A stretch of 38,355 nucleotides of DNA. Source: a virus. This document shows positions 30,365 through 38,355 of this stretch, in pieces (position 1 is the stretch's first letter; every line of letters begins with the position of its first letter). The position numbers and the translations under genes are program-made. The notes below the pieces were generated by a model. That model searched no databases. It was given only the letters and a program-made list of their open reading frames with translations, and was not told the origin of the DNA. The stretch spans positions 117,708 to 156,062 of IMG/VR virus record IMGVR_UViG_3300031999_007842. One strand, written 5' to 3'.

Positions 30365-31721
30365 AGTATTAGAAGGATATGAAAAGCAGAAGACATCAGA
30401 TGGAAAAGTAATCATGGTGCCTTCAGATCAGAAAATAGAAGCCCTTAAGAAAGATATCAATACCCAAATACAGGCACAGAAGACCTACAAGGACATGAGG
30501 ATCTTGTGGCATTCAGTAGCTCCCTACATCAATTCAGGGTATGGAACCGTCACACGATACTTCATGACTGGACTACTTAATAGAGGCTTTGTAGGAATGG
30601 TCTCGGCCTATTATGGATTGCAGCCAGGAGGCATGATTAACTGGAAAGGCCTTTATGTCTTACCAGTACAAAAAACCAGCAGCGACCAATTAGGGTTTGC
30701 ATCTACAGCGGAGCATTACAAGAGATTCAAATGTGATCTAGGAATATTTCATGCTGACTTCTGGGTATCATACCAGTTCGCTAAGAGAATACCTCATTCA
30801 CTTTGCTATTCGCCAGTGGACCATGAAAAGTACCCCGGGAAATGGCTAGAAGTATTACGAGCTTATAAATGGGTTGCAGTTCCATCCATGCATGCACAGA
30901 AGGAACTTAAGAAGTGCGGACTTGAAGCAACCTTTGTTCCCCATGGAGTAGATACACAAGCTTATCACCCATTAGACCAAGCCCTTAGTAGAAAGGCTTA
31001 CACGCTCTCACCTGACAGGTTTGTAATAGGAATAGTGGCAGCTAACAATGATGATGAGACAAGGAAAGCTTGGGATGCTAATTTCCAGGCAATTAAGTAT
31101 TTCTTTGAACAGAATCCGGAAGCTGTGAAGGATACAGATGTGTTTGTCCACACTGACCCTGAGAATGAGAGAGGTAGAAACCTAGTGGAACTATCCAGAC
31201 AGATAGGCATTGAGAAGTCAATAATCTGGAATGATCGTTACACCGCTTCACTTTTGACCCTGCCAGAAAGTGCAATGTGCAAGCTTTACAATTGCTTCGA
31301 TGTTTTCCTATTACTATCGAGAAGAGAAGGCTTCTGTATTCCTGCTCTTGAAGCTCAGGCCTGTGGAGTACCATGCATACTTAATGACTTCTCAGCATTG
31401 TCTGAGAGAAATGACTTCGGACGATGTGGTTGGTTAACTAAACCTGCTACATACGTGTATTCACCACTTAACGCTATAACTTCAATCCCAGATCCCTACA
31501 AAGGTGCTGATGCATTAGCAGAAGCATATAAGAATGAGGCTAAGAGAAAGATGTTTGGCAAACGAGCATTGGCTTTTGCCAAAAGACAGACATGGGACAT
31601 TGCACTCGATAAACATATGATGCCTTTGCTAAAGAAGATCTTTGAAGAGATCCCAGGGATGGAAGAAAGAGCTAAGGACATGGAGAAACCTAAAGTACTC
31701 ACCACTGGTGAAAAGGAGTGA
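30351..31721 (+). CDS. Glycosyltransferase (GT4-like)
   Basis: A 456-residue GT-B-type protein. A Lys-rich N-terminal extension (1-45) precedes ILWHSVAPYINSGYGTVTRYF. Later come VPSMHAQKEL, FVPHGVDTQAY, IGIVAANND and SRREGFCIPALEAQACGVPCI, the E-x7-E donor site of GT4. The N-terminal Gly-rich loop (SGYGTVT) resembles that of other GT4 enzymes. Acceptor unknown. It shares a GTGA overlap with the next gene. Confidence 0.85.
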   Translation: MSKNKVLEGYEKQKTSDGKVIMVPSDQKIEALKKDINTQIQAQKTYKDMRILWHSVAPYINSGYGTVTRYFMTGLLNRGFVGMVSAYYGLQPGGMINWKGLYVLPVQKTSSDQLGFASTAEHYKRFKCDLGIFHADFWVSYQFAKRIPHSLCYSPVDHEKYPGKWLEVLRAYKWVAVPSMHAQKELKKCGLEATFVPHGVDTQAYHPLDQALSRKAYTLSPDRFVIGIVAANNDDETRKAWDANFQAIKYFFEQNPEAVKDTDVFVHTDPENERGRNLVELSRQIGIEKSIIWNDRYTASLLTLPESAMCKLYNCFDVFLLLSRREGFCIPALEAQACGVPCILNDFSALSERNDFGRCGWLTKPATYVYSPLNAITSIPDPYKGADALAEAYKNEAKRKMFGKRALAFAKRQTWDIALDKHMMPLLKKIFEEIPGMEERAKDMEKPKVLTTGEKE

Positions 31722-32530
31722 GAATAGGCTGGATATCCTCACGCACCTGGCCAACGTCAGTCGGTGGTGCTGAGGCAACAGATTTTACCTACATTCAGGA
31801 AGGAAAGAAAAGAGGACATGAAATTGCTTTCCTTCGCTCTTATGATCCAACATGTGATTTCTTTGTTCTCTCGAATGTTCATGATTGGCCAGTTAAGTTC
31901 GTTGAAGGAATCCTGAGAAATGCCTCTTATGCTCTATACAGGCATGATGCCTTCAATATAATATACCAGCAGCCATACTTCAAGAATCCTTTTGTTGTCG
32001 TCTTTATGTCTCCTCTCCAAAAAGATTTCTACTTACAGAGAATTAATGTCAAGAAATATTTTCTAACACCATGTGCCTTACAGGATCTAGACCAATACAA
32101 GACTGGAGAAAAGAAGACAGATCACTATGTATACATAGGAGATCTTCTTGATCACAAAGGACTTCGCAATATAATTCAATATGCAATAGAAAATCCTCAT
32201 GAGAAGTTTGTACTTTATGGTAAGAGGTTTCAGAGCCTTGACCTCCCGAAAAACACTCAATACCTAGGAGAACTTAAGCCTGAAGAGATCCCTGATATTT
32301 TGAACAAGGCGAAGCACTACATCTCTCTCCCTTCATTAATAGACACATGCCCTAGAACAGTAACTGGAGCTTACTTGAGTGGATGTAAGATAATCTATAA
32401 TAACAATGTAGGACTCTTCTCGTGGGATTGGGATTGGCCTACAATGACAAGAGTGAAACTCAAGCAAATTCTTATGGAAGCTCCAACTAAGTTCTGGGCG
32501 AATCTAGAAGGTGCATACACTGAGCGATGA
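31718..32530 (+). CDS. Glycosyltransferase-like protein
   Basis: GTG 31718 overlaps the stop before it (GTGA) and follows AAAAGGA. The 270-residue protein has RIGWISSRTWPTSVGGAEATDF, a GT-B N-terminal Gly-rich loop, and later YIGDLLDHKGLRNIIQYA and ISLPSLIDTCPRTVTGAYLSGC, which correspond to the donor-binding region but with Asp and Cys where the E-x7-E pair is normal. It is shorter than typical GT4 enzymes (270 versus about 350). It may be a divergent or partly degraded transferase. Confidence 0.7.
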   Translation: MRIGWISSRTWPTSVGGAEATDFTYIQEGKKRGHEIAFLRSYDPTCDFFVLSNVHDWPVKFVEGILRNASYALYRHDAFNIIYQQPYFKNPFVVVFMSPLQKDFYLQRINVKKYFLTPCALQDLDQYKTGEKKTDHYVYIGDLLDHKGLRNIIQYAIENPHEKFVLYGKRFQSLDLPKNTQYLGELKPEEIPDILNKAKHYISLPSLIDTCPRTVTGAYLSGCKIIYNNNVGLFSWDWDWPTMTRVKLKQILMEAPTKFWANLEGAYTER

Positions 32531-32550
32531 ATCCAGAGGAGGAAATCCAG

Positions 32551-33408
32551 ATGAAAGTGGCCCTATTCTTTGATGTGTATGGTTGGTGCTTCGAGACTGA
32601 ATGCGAGGGACTAAAGAAGTATTCAAAATATCAATGTGATACATTCGCTGGAGTTCCAGATGGAAGAATGGAGCTAAGTCCGGAAGTGCTAAGTGACTAT
32701 GACATTGTCTTCTTCTCATGCCCAGAACTATTCGCACCCTATCAAAAGTTTCCTAGAACAGCTAAGGTTGTTTGTGGAGTAGCCTCGTTGAATGGGGTGG
32801 GAGCAACAGATGGAAAAGCTGATGTTTACAATGGAGTATCTAGGGAGATTGCTGATTTAGTGCAAGCACGATTCCCACGGAAGAAGGTAGTGTATATCCC
32901 AGATGGTGTGGATCCTGAAATATTCAAACCTCTGAATCTAGAGCATTCGTTTACGATCGGATGGGCAGGAAACTTTCCGAGAAGAGAGAAACGAACTTAC
33001 CTTCTCAAGAGTCTTGATTATCCGGTCAAAATAAAGAGTGACCTTATCTATCAAACAGGCATGAACAAAATAGCGATGGTGCAGTTCTATAATTCTATAG
33101 ATATAGTCCTCCTTGTCTCTGCTTCAGAAGGATGCTCACTTGTACCTTTAGAAGCTGCTGCTTGCAAGGCTGCATTTGTAGGGACTGCGACAGGAACAGT
33201 ATTGGATTACATCCCTGCCCGTTGGTTAGTACCTTGCAATCCAGAAGAGATAGTAATCAAAGAACTTAATGAAAAGCTACACATGTTAGAGGATAATTCC
33301 AGTCTCCTCCTATCCTACAAGGAACAACTCCATAAGAAGGTACTTGAAGAGTACACCTGGAAGGCTATAGTCAAGCAACATGAAGCACTGTGGGAGAGTC
33401 TAATATGA
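32551..33408 (+). CDS. Glycosyltransferase (GT-B fold)
   Basis: ATG 32551 follows GAGGAGG; an in-frame ATG at 32527 lacks a good site. The 285-residue protein has KVALFFDVYGWCFETECEGL, YIPDGVDPEIFKP, the strand TIGWAGNFPRREKRTYLL, and SASEGCSLVPLEAAACKAAFVGT (E-x7-E). These are the GT4 hallmarks in a compact form. Donor and acceptor unknown. Confidence 0.8.
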   Translation: MKVALFFDVYGWCFETECEGLKKYSKYQCDTFAGVPDGRMELSPEVLSDYDIVFFSCPELFAPYQKFPRTAKVVCGVASLNGVGATDGKADVYNGVSREIADLVQARFPRKKVVYIPDGVDPEIFKPLNLEHSFTIGWAGNFPRREKRTYLLKSLDYPVKIKSDLIYQTGMNKIAMVQFYNSIDIVLLVSASEGCSLVPLEAAACKAAFVGTATGTVLDYIPARWLVPCNPEEIVIKELNEKLHMLEDNSSLLLSYKEQLHKKVLEEYTWKAIVKQHEALWESLI

Positions 33409-33929
33409 GTAGAATCTGGTTCGATGATGGGCATGCCGATGTCTATACCAAGGCTTATCCTCTCATGAAAGCATATAAGCAGATAGGAATTGTTGCTGTA
33501 ATTACTGGGCAGGTTGGACAAAAGATGTATTGGGCAGGTGTACCCCCAAATGAAGAAGAGAGATGGATAGATCTCATGCCTATAGAGCATCTTCAAGAGT
33601 TGGTTACTAATGGTTGGAAGATAGCCAGTCATTCAGTAACTCATAGAGATCTCGATATGTTAACATTAGAGGAAGTCGAGAAAGAAATCCTAGATTCCAA
33701 GAAATGGATCCAAGACAAATTGAAAGTTGAACCTCTAGCTTTTGCTCCACCTAGACATAGAATAACTCCTGAGCAAGAGCAATTAGTTCTCAAGCATTAT
33801 CCCTATTGTAGAACCTGGCCCGGACAAGGAGAGTTTGTCTTCCATACTTTCACATACTTCGGAGAGACAACTAATGAACTAGAGAAGACTCTGCAACATC
33901 TCAAGATGGAGGGAATCAAATGCATCTGA
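33405..33929 (+). CDS. Polysaccharide deacetylase (NodB-like)
   Basis: ATG 33405 in an ATGA overlap. The 174-residue protein has IWFDDGHADVY (Asp7, Asp8), IASHSVTHRDLDML (His76, His80 for zinc) and FAPPRHRITPEQ, the NodB motifs 1-3 of carbohydrate esterase family 4. The enzyme would remove N-acetyl groups from amino sugars. No signal peptide is seen, so it probably acts in the cytoplasm on precursors. Overlaps the next gene by 10 bases. Confidence 0.85.
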   Translation: MSRIWFDDGHADVYTKAYPLMKAYKQIGIVAVITGQVGQKMYWAGVPPNEEERWIDLMPIEHLQELVTNGWKIASHSVTHRDLDMLTLEEVEKEILDSKKWIQDKLKVEPLAFAPPRHRITPEQEQLVLKHYPYCRTWPGQGEFVFHTFTYFGETTNELEKTLQHLKMEGIKCI

Positions 33930-34846
33930 TATGGCTAGGAACACAGAGAGAAATCTATCCTATGAAGTTCTTGAGGCACTCTCTGGAGAAAATAGTACCT
34001 ATGTCTTGCTATGGAGAACCGTGTTTAAGGTCAGGCCAACGATGCGAGGAATTCAAAGAGGATTATGATCTTAAGGGTATATTGGATACTAACAAGGAAG
34101 CTGATGCTCTTATTGTCGATTTCAATAAAGGAACTACTTGGAACTCCTGGAAATACAAAAGTACAGACATCCTTAAGGTGGCCATAATCTACGATGCAAT
34201 CCAAGACTTCGCATCGTTTATACCTAGGTTACAAGAGTGGGAATTTGACATAGTTTGTCTAACCCAAGGTTCGAAAGAACTTACAGCTCTATATGAAACT
34301 CTTTATCCAAGCAAGTATTACACTCTTCCATTTTCAATAGACCCTGAAGTGTTCAAGTGTGAGGAGAGGAAGAGAAGAGATCTAGATTGTGTTTTGATAG
34401 GGGCAATGACTTCAGATGGATATCCATTTAGAATGAAGATCTGTGAATATCTCAACAATGAGAAGAAAGGACCGGTAGTAGCTTCAGATAAAAAACTTGC
34501 CATAGAAACTTACGTTCATTATCTCAACCGAGCTAAGATATCTCCTTTCTGCAGTAGCATCTACAGGTATGTGCTTGCCAAGTACTGGGAAGGAATGTTC
34601 TGTAAGACTTTGGTGATGGCTGATCAGCCGATGGAAGTACCAGGAACATTGCTCAGGTCGGGATATAATTATGTGGAAATATCGGCCAAGAACTTCAAGA
34701 GAGAGATAGATTACTATCTTGAGCATGAAGATGAACGTAATACTATAATTGAGAATGCCTACTCTTATGTAGTCCAGTATCATACTTCAGACATCAGAGC
34801 TAGACAGTTTAAGGAGATAATAGAGGAAGGTCTTGATTCAAGATGA
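33920..34846 (+). CDS. Glycosyltransferase-like protein, copy 1 of a pair
   Basis: A 308-residue protein related to the one that follows: both start with an I-W-x-G-T-x-R-E motif (LIWLGTQRE), have a linker YTLPFSIDPEVFK, the strand CVLIGAMTSDGYPFR, and end with YHTSDIRARQF. The pattern fits spore-protein YkvP/CgeB-like glycosyltransferases. E-x7-E is not clear. It may have arisen by duplication with the next gene. Confidence 0.7.
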   Translation: MHLIWLGTQREIYPMKFLRHSLEKIVPMSCYGEPCLRSGQRCEEFKEDYDLKGILDTNKEADALIVDFNKGTTWNSWKYKSTDILKVAIIYDAIQDFASFIPRLQEWEFDIVCLTQGSKELTALYETLYPSKYYTLPFSIDPEVFKCEERKRRDLDCVLIGAMTSDGYPFRMKICEYLNNEKKGPVVASDKKLAIETYVHYLNRAKISPFCSSIYRYVLAKYWEGMFCKTLVMADQPMEVPGTLLRSGYNYVEISAKNFKREIDYYLEHEDERNTIIENAYSYVVQYHTSDIRARQFKEIIEEGLDSR

Positions 34847-35799
34847 AGATAATCTGGATGGGAACTTATAGAGAAGATTCGTGTACCCGCTACTTCAGAA
34901 GAGAACTGGCAAGACAAGCTGAAGTCAAGTTCTATGGAGAGAATCCGTCGGGAGGAGGATCTCCAGATCATGGATACAGTTCCTCGGAGAACCACCAAGA
35001 ATGGATCGAGGAATATGACTTGGCTGAGATAGAAAAGGTTGAGAAACCAGACTGGTTTGTAGTCTATTGCTATGTAAGCGAACACTTCTTCTGGCCAAAA
35101 ATCAAGGTCAATTCTCTCAAGACTCCTATAGCTCTAATCATAAATGATCCTATCCAAGACAAAGATAGAATCCTAGAAAAACTAAGAACCTGGCAAGTAG
35201 AGAAAGCTTTCCTCGTCTATTGGAGTGGAGGCCTCTGTGAAATGTTTGAACAGAACTATCGTGCCCAGTACTACCATCTTCCGTACTCAATAGACCAGAC
35301 TATCTTCAAGCCATTGCAGGAGCCTAAGATTGCAGATGTGTGTTTCGTAGGGGTTACAGATAGTTATTGGTACCCACTGAGAAGTAAGATACTCAAAGAC
35401 ATAGAGCAGGGAGTCACAGAAGCAGGAATGAAATTAAAAGTAAGGATAGAGATCGGTCACAAGTTCTCTACTTCAGATTATGTAAAGTTCATCAACTCAG
35501 GATATATCTTTCCTGTCGATGGAGGACGCTATGAATATCCTGTAGCAAAGTACTTCGAAGTGATGGCTTGCAAGACTCTAGCACTTGGCCCTGAACCTCT
35601 TGATGCAAACCTTCTCCACTTCAAAAGTGGAGAGAATCTTGGTGTCCTTTCCCATCAGAATATAAGAGCAGACATTCGACAATATCTCTTGGATCATAAA
35701 GAGAGGGAAAGGATAAGTGAAAATGGATATAAGACCGTACTAAAGTACCATACTAATGAGATAAGAGCAAGATTCTTCTTGGAGATGCTAAAGAAATGA
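34843..35799 (+). CDS. Glycosyltransferase-like protein, copy 2 of a pair
   Basis: A 318-residue paralogue of the gene before it: IIWMGTYREDSC at the start, YHLPYSIDQTIFKP, the strand CFVGVTDSYWYPLR, AKYFEVMACKTLALGPEP and YHTNEIRARFF at the end. In both copies the two-domain GT-B layout and the CgeB-like end are kept, while the N-terminal acceptor part has diverged (PSGGGSPDHGYSS is unique). This suggests two related sugars or acceptors. ATGA overlaps on both sides. Confidence 0.72.
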   Translation: MKIIWMGTYREDSCTRYFRRELARQAEVKFYGENPSGGGSPDHGYSSSENHQEWIEEYDLAEIEKVEKPDWFVVYCYVSEHFFWPKIKVNSLKTPIALIINDPIQDKDRILEKLRTWQVEKAFLVYWSGGLCEMFEQNYRAQYYHLPYSIDQTIFKPLQEPKIADVCFVGVTDSYWYPLRSKILKDIEQGVTEAGMKLKVRIEIGHKFSTSDYVKFINSGYIFPVDGGRYEYPVAKYFEVMACKTLALGPEPLDANLLHFKSGENLGVLSHQNIRADIRQYLLDHKERERISENGYKTVLKYHTNEIRARFFLEMLKK

Positions 35800-36620
35800 T
35801 CAAGACACGGACCATAATAAAAGGAAACTATGTAGACATAGATCCTTCAGCAGACATAGAATGTAATGAACTAGAGATTGGCGACTGTGTCACTATCCTC
35901 AAAGATGTAAAGATTAGAGGCAATAAGATAAAGATAGGAAACTATGTGAGATTCTGCCCTAATTCTGAGATAGGAGGCGGTGGAGGAGTTCCCAATGTTC
36001 ACTCGAATGTTACAATAGGAAATAATGTTTTGGTCTGTGCTTATGTCCTAATCAACAATGCAAGAGAAGTTGTCATTGGAGATGATGTAGGCCTAGGACA
36101 GTACGTACATATCTGGACTCATGGAGGATGGCTTAACACTCTAGATGGATACCCTTGCAAATTCGCTCCTGTCAAGATTGGCTCACATATCTGGATTCCT
36201 GAAAGAACTTCTGTTTTGGCAGGAGTTACAATCGGAGATCATGTGATAGTGGGAAACAATTCATTGGTTGATAAGGACATACCAGGAGGATCCTTTGCTG
36301 CTGGAATTCCAGTCAAAATCTTAAAAGAAGGAGTGTTCCCAAAGCCTCTCTCACAAGAAGAGAAAGATAAACTTCTGGAGAGACTAGTGAAGGAATGGGT
36401 GGATGAACATCCCTTCCATATCCCAATTGCTGCTTACCTAGGAGGAGGAAGAATTAGATTCAAAGCTCTAATCTTTGATACAAACAGCATGGAGATCTCT
36501 GGAGAACTCGATGAGGAAGGTGAGGACTTAAGAGATCATCTGAGACGGAATGGAATCAAGTTCTTTACTGGAAAGCCATTCAGGTCTATGGTATATAACG
36601 GAGAAAGGGGATCTAATTAG
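35796..36620 (+). CDS. Left-handed beta-helix acyltransferase (hexapeptide repeat)
   Basis: A 274-residue protein made of hexapeptide repeats ([LIV]-G-x4): LEIGDCVTI, IKIGNYVRF, VTIGNNVLV, VVIGDDVGLG, VKIGSHIWI, VTIGDHVIVGNNSLV and the usual PGGSFAAGIPVKIL at the end. WIWHG-like features appear in YVHIWTHGG. The family includes sugar O- and N-acetyltransferases, for example of 4-amino sugars. With the DegT-type gene it may make an N-acylated amino sugar. The C-terminal 75 residues (after IPVKIL) are not part of the repeat and are unexplained. Confidence 0.85.
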   Translation: MIKTRTIIKGNYVDIDPSADIECNELEIGDCVTILKDVKIRGNKIKIGNYVRFCPNSEIGGGGGVPNVHSNVTIGNNVLVCAYVLINNAREVVIGDDVGLGQYVHIWTHGGWLNTLDGYPCKFAPVKIGSHIWIPERTSVLAGVTIGDHVIVGNNSLVDKDIPGGSFAAGIPVKILKEGVFPKPLSQEEKDKLLERLVKEWVDEHPFHIPIAAYLGGGRIRFKALIFDTNSMEISGELDEEGEDLRDHLRRNGIKFFTGKPFRSMVYNGERGSN

Positions 36621-36622
36621 GT

Positions 36623-37246
36623 ATGAAGACTGCACTAGTTTTAGCAGCACATGGTGATGATGAGACTTCCATGGCAGGGACAATTCGCAAACTGGTCCTG
36701 AATAAATGGAAGGTTCATTTGATAGTTGGAACATTGGAAATAGGGAATATAAATAGAACTAGTGAGGAACTTGAACAAGCACTCAAATTGCTAGGAGTTT
36801 CTGGTTATGATCTTCTGGATTTCAGAAGCTGGGTCAGGGATGATAGAACCCTCATCTCTGTACTGGATCAGAAGATAGAGAATATAAAGCCTGATGTAAT
36901 CTTTTCTCATTGGCTGGGAGATACTCACCTTGAGCACCAGCTACTTACTAAGGCTGCAATGACAGCCATAAGAAGAACTGGGATTAGTCTTTTGATGTAT
37001 AAGGAACCAAACACAGGTGGACCTTCATCTGAAGCATTTAGACCTGATATCCTTATTGACATCACTGAAACTTATGATCTGAAGATCAGGACGTTGGAAG
37101 CCTATAAGAGCCAGATATCTAGATACAAGTTCTGGAGGCAGGCAACTGAAGGAGCTGCCAAGTATTATGGTTCAATGATGATGGTTCCCTATGCAGAAGC
37201 ATTTCAAGTTGTTAAGTTCATCTGGAATGAGGATTGGAAAATATGA
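36623..37246 (+). CDS. PIG-L/LmbE-like N-deacetylase
   Basis: A 207-residue protein with LVLAAHGDDETSMAGTI (A-H-x-D-D-E, zinc and catalytic residues 9-14) and IFSHWLGDTHLEHQ, the second zinc site (HxxH). The family removes acetyl groups from GlcNAc-containing lipids and sugar precursors. It acts in the cytoplasm (no signal peptide). It complements the NodB-like deacetylase and the acyltransferase in a pathway that edits N-acyl groups. Confidence 0.85.
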   Translation: MKTALVLAAHGDDETSMAGTIRKLVLNKWKVHLIVGTLEIGNINRTSEELEQALKLLGVSGYDLLDFRSWVRDDRTLISVLDQKIENIKPDVIFSHWLGDTHLEHQLLTKAAMTAIRRTGISLLMYKEPNTGGPSSEAFRPDILIDITETYDLKIRTLEAYKSQISRYKFWRQATEGAAKYYGSMMMVPYAEAFQVVKFIWNEDWKI

Positions 37247-38355
37247 AGATACCTCCTGTCAAACTCTACTTTCCTCCTGAAGATATCGTGAAGATTCAAG
37301 AGGATGTCAAGAAGATCCTAGAAAGTGGCATGCTAACTCTAGGAGAGTATACAAGAAGATTTGAAAAGAAGTTTGCTCAGTTGAGCCAAACGAAGTTTGC
37401 AGTAGCAACCAATAGTGGAACAAGTGCTTTAGAGATTATTTTGCGTTCTTTACCTATCCCCAAATCTGCTATAGTACTTGTTCCCACCAATACATTCACT
37501 GCAACTGCTGCTACTGTAATACTTAGTGGGCATAAACTCAAGTTAATAGATGTTAATCCAGTCTCGGCTTGCCTAAGTCTAAAGGCAATAGAGGCCAACT
37601 TGAATCCAAAGCCTGCTGCTATAATAGTAGTCCATATCGGTGGGCTAATGGCACCAGAGATCTTTGAAATAAGAGAGTATTGTACATCGCATGGTATTTA
37701 CCTAGTAGAAGATGCTGCTCATGCTCAAGGTTCTATAGCAAGAGGTAGTCCTGCAGGATCATTAGGGATTGCGGGTGCGTTCTCATTCTATCCCACGAAG
37801 GTTATAACTTCCGGAGAGGGAGGAATGGTGGTCACTAATGACAAACACATCTATGAGGAAGGCCTCAGACTTAGAGATCAAGGTAAGGACAGTTTCCTTT
37901 GTAATGATATAGTAAGGATCGGAAATAATTGGAGACTTCCAGAGATCAGTGCTGCTGTGGGGCTTCGCCAACTAAAGCGATTGGATAAGATCATACAGGA
38001 TAGAACTGAGGCGGCTTCTTACTTTGAAGGAGGCTTAGCTGAGATTCCATCTATTGAAACAAGAGATACACCAAATGACTTTAGGAACAATTACTACAAG
38101 TATATCTTGTATACCAAGAACAGAGATAGACTTTCTAAGTTCCTGAACGAGCAAGGAATTTCATGCTCAGGTGCAGTATATGATCCACCATTACATCTCC
38201 AGCCTATCTATAGGAACTTACTGGGGATGAAGGAAGGAGATCTTCCCAACGCGGAGATGGTCAGCAAGACCATGTTATGTCTCCCTATGTTCAAGATGAC
38301 TCAAGAAGAGAAAGAGTATATAGTAAATAAAATAAAAGAGTGTGAAATGAAGTGA
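37243..38355 (+). CDS. DegT/DnrJ/EryC1/StrS-type sugar aminotransferase
   Basis: ATG 37243 in an ATGA overlap; TTG 37234 is an alternative. The 370-residue PLP enzyme has ATNSGTSALEIILR, PTNTFTATA, VEDAAHAQGSIA and the Lys186 motif FSFYPTKVITSGEGG, and later RIGNNWRLPEISAAVG, all standard for DegT-type proteins. It transfers an amino group from glutamate to a keto-sugar nucleotide. No NDP-sugar dehydratase is visible in the window, so its keto-sugar must come from another gene or from the host. The stop codon is the last three bases of the window. Confidence 0.92.
   Translation: MKIPPVKLYFPPEDIVKIQEDVKKILESGMLTLGEYTRRFEKKFAQLSQTKFAVATNSGTSALEIILRSLPIPKSAIVLVPTNTFTATAATVILSGHKLKLIDVNPVSACLSLKAIEANLNPKPAAIIVVHIGGLMAPEIFEIREYCTSHGIYLVEDAAHAQGSIARGSPAGSLGIAGAFSFYPTKVITSGEGGMVVTNDKHIYEEGLRLRDQGKDSFLCNDIVRIGNNWRLPEISAAVGLRQLKRLDKIIQDRTEAASYFEGGLAEIPSIETRDTPNDFRNNYYKYILYTKNRDRLSKFLNEQGISCSGAVYDPPLHLQPIYRNLLGMKEGDLPNAEMVSKTMLCLPMFKMTQEEKEYIVNKIKECEMK

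Noticed and set aside
1-38355. tRNA, rRNA or CRISPR array
   Set aside because: I saw no T-loop/acceptor pairing, no rRNA-like blocks and no regularly spaced repeats; gaps are too short for most RNA genes.
1-38355. Borg-type element
   Set aside because: Borgs have many perfect tandem direct repeats and long terminal repeats; none were seen. A single coding strand alone is not enough.
1-38355. Capsid, portal, terminase or tail genes
   Set aside because: No protein had the terminase Walker/nuclease pattern, a HK97-like fold signature or long tail-type repeats; the AAA+ and RecA-like ATPases fit replication better.

Overview
The window looks like part of the genome of an archaeal virus or a related large extrachromosomal element. 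Three things point that way. All roughly 70 recognisable genes lie on one strand with almost no intergenic DNA; most junctions are ATGA/TAATG-type overlaps and some overlaps are tens of bases long. The information-processing genes are archaeal/eukaryotic in type: family B DNA polymerase, RadA-like recombinase, XPF/ERCC4-type nuclease, AAA+ (MCM-like) ATPase and eukaryote-type topoisomerase IB. Promoter signals are TATA-like, with good Shine-Dalgarno sites. The coding strand is purine-rich and Arg codons are mostly AGA/AGG. Topoisomerase IB is otherwise typical of Nitrososphaeria/Caldiarchaeum-type archaea, so a TACK-lineage host is a reasonable but unproven guess. No capsid, portal, terminase or tail gene is visible, so 'virus' is an inference.

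Layout. (1) 1-8355: a partial GNAT acetyltransferase, RNase H, topoisomerase IB, a membrane-anchored PNGase-like transglutaminase, a run of small zinc-ribbon and membrane proteins, a nucleoside 2-deoxyribosyltransferase-like enzyme and a ClpP-like serine protease. (2) 8356-16486: after a TATA-like element, a calcineurin-type phosphoesterase, small unknowns, an HNH nuclease, an MCM-like AAA+ ATPase, a sugar nucleotidyltransferase, an HD phosphohydrolase, a tandem trio of related small proteins, an Nmad1/DUF1599-like protein, a zinc ribbon of 58 residues and a MazG-like protein. (3) 16510-20256: class II ribonucleotide reductase, small zinc proteins and a DHH/DHHA1 phosphoesterase. (4) 20257-28087: an intergenic hairpin and TATA-like element, then a putative ssDNA-binding protein, RadA-like ATPase, ERCC4 nuclease, radical SAM enzyme and family B DNA polymerase. 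(5) 28084-38355: a glycan cluster with six glycosyltransferase-like proteins, FkbM methyltransferase, polysaccharide deacetylase, left-handed beta-helix acyltransferase, PIG-L deacetylase and a DegT-type sugar aminotransferase.

Together the genes suggest an element that makes its own dNTPs and may sanitise or modify nucleotides, runs its own archaeal-style replication and recombination, and encodes a large surface-glycan pathway. The most striking items are the topoisomerase IB with all five catalytic residues, the PNGase-like protein sharing a genome with a glycan-building cluster, the tandem trio whose overlapping start codons sit at the same Trp codon each time, the swarm of tiny zinc-ribbon proteins, and a TATA-plus-CCAGGCAA element repeated at the two main intergenic gaps.
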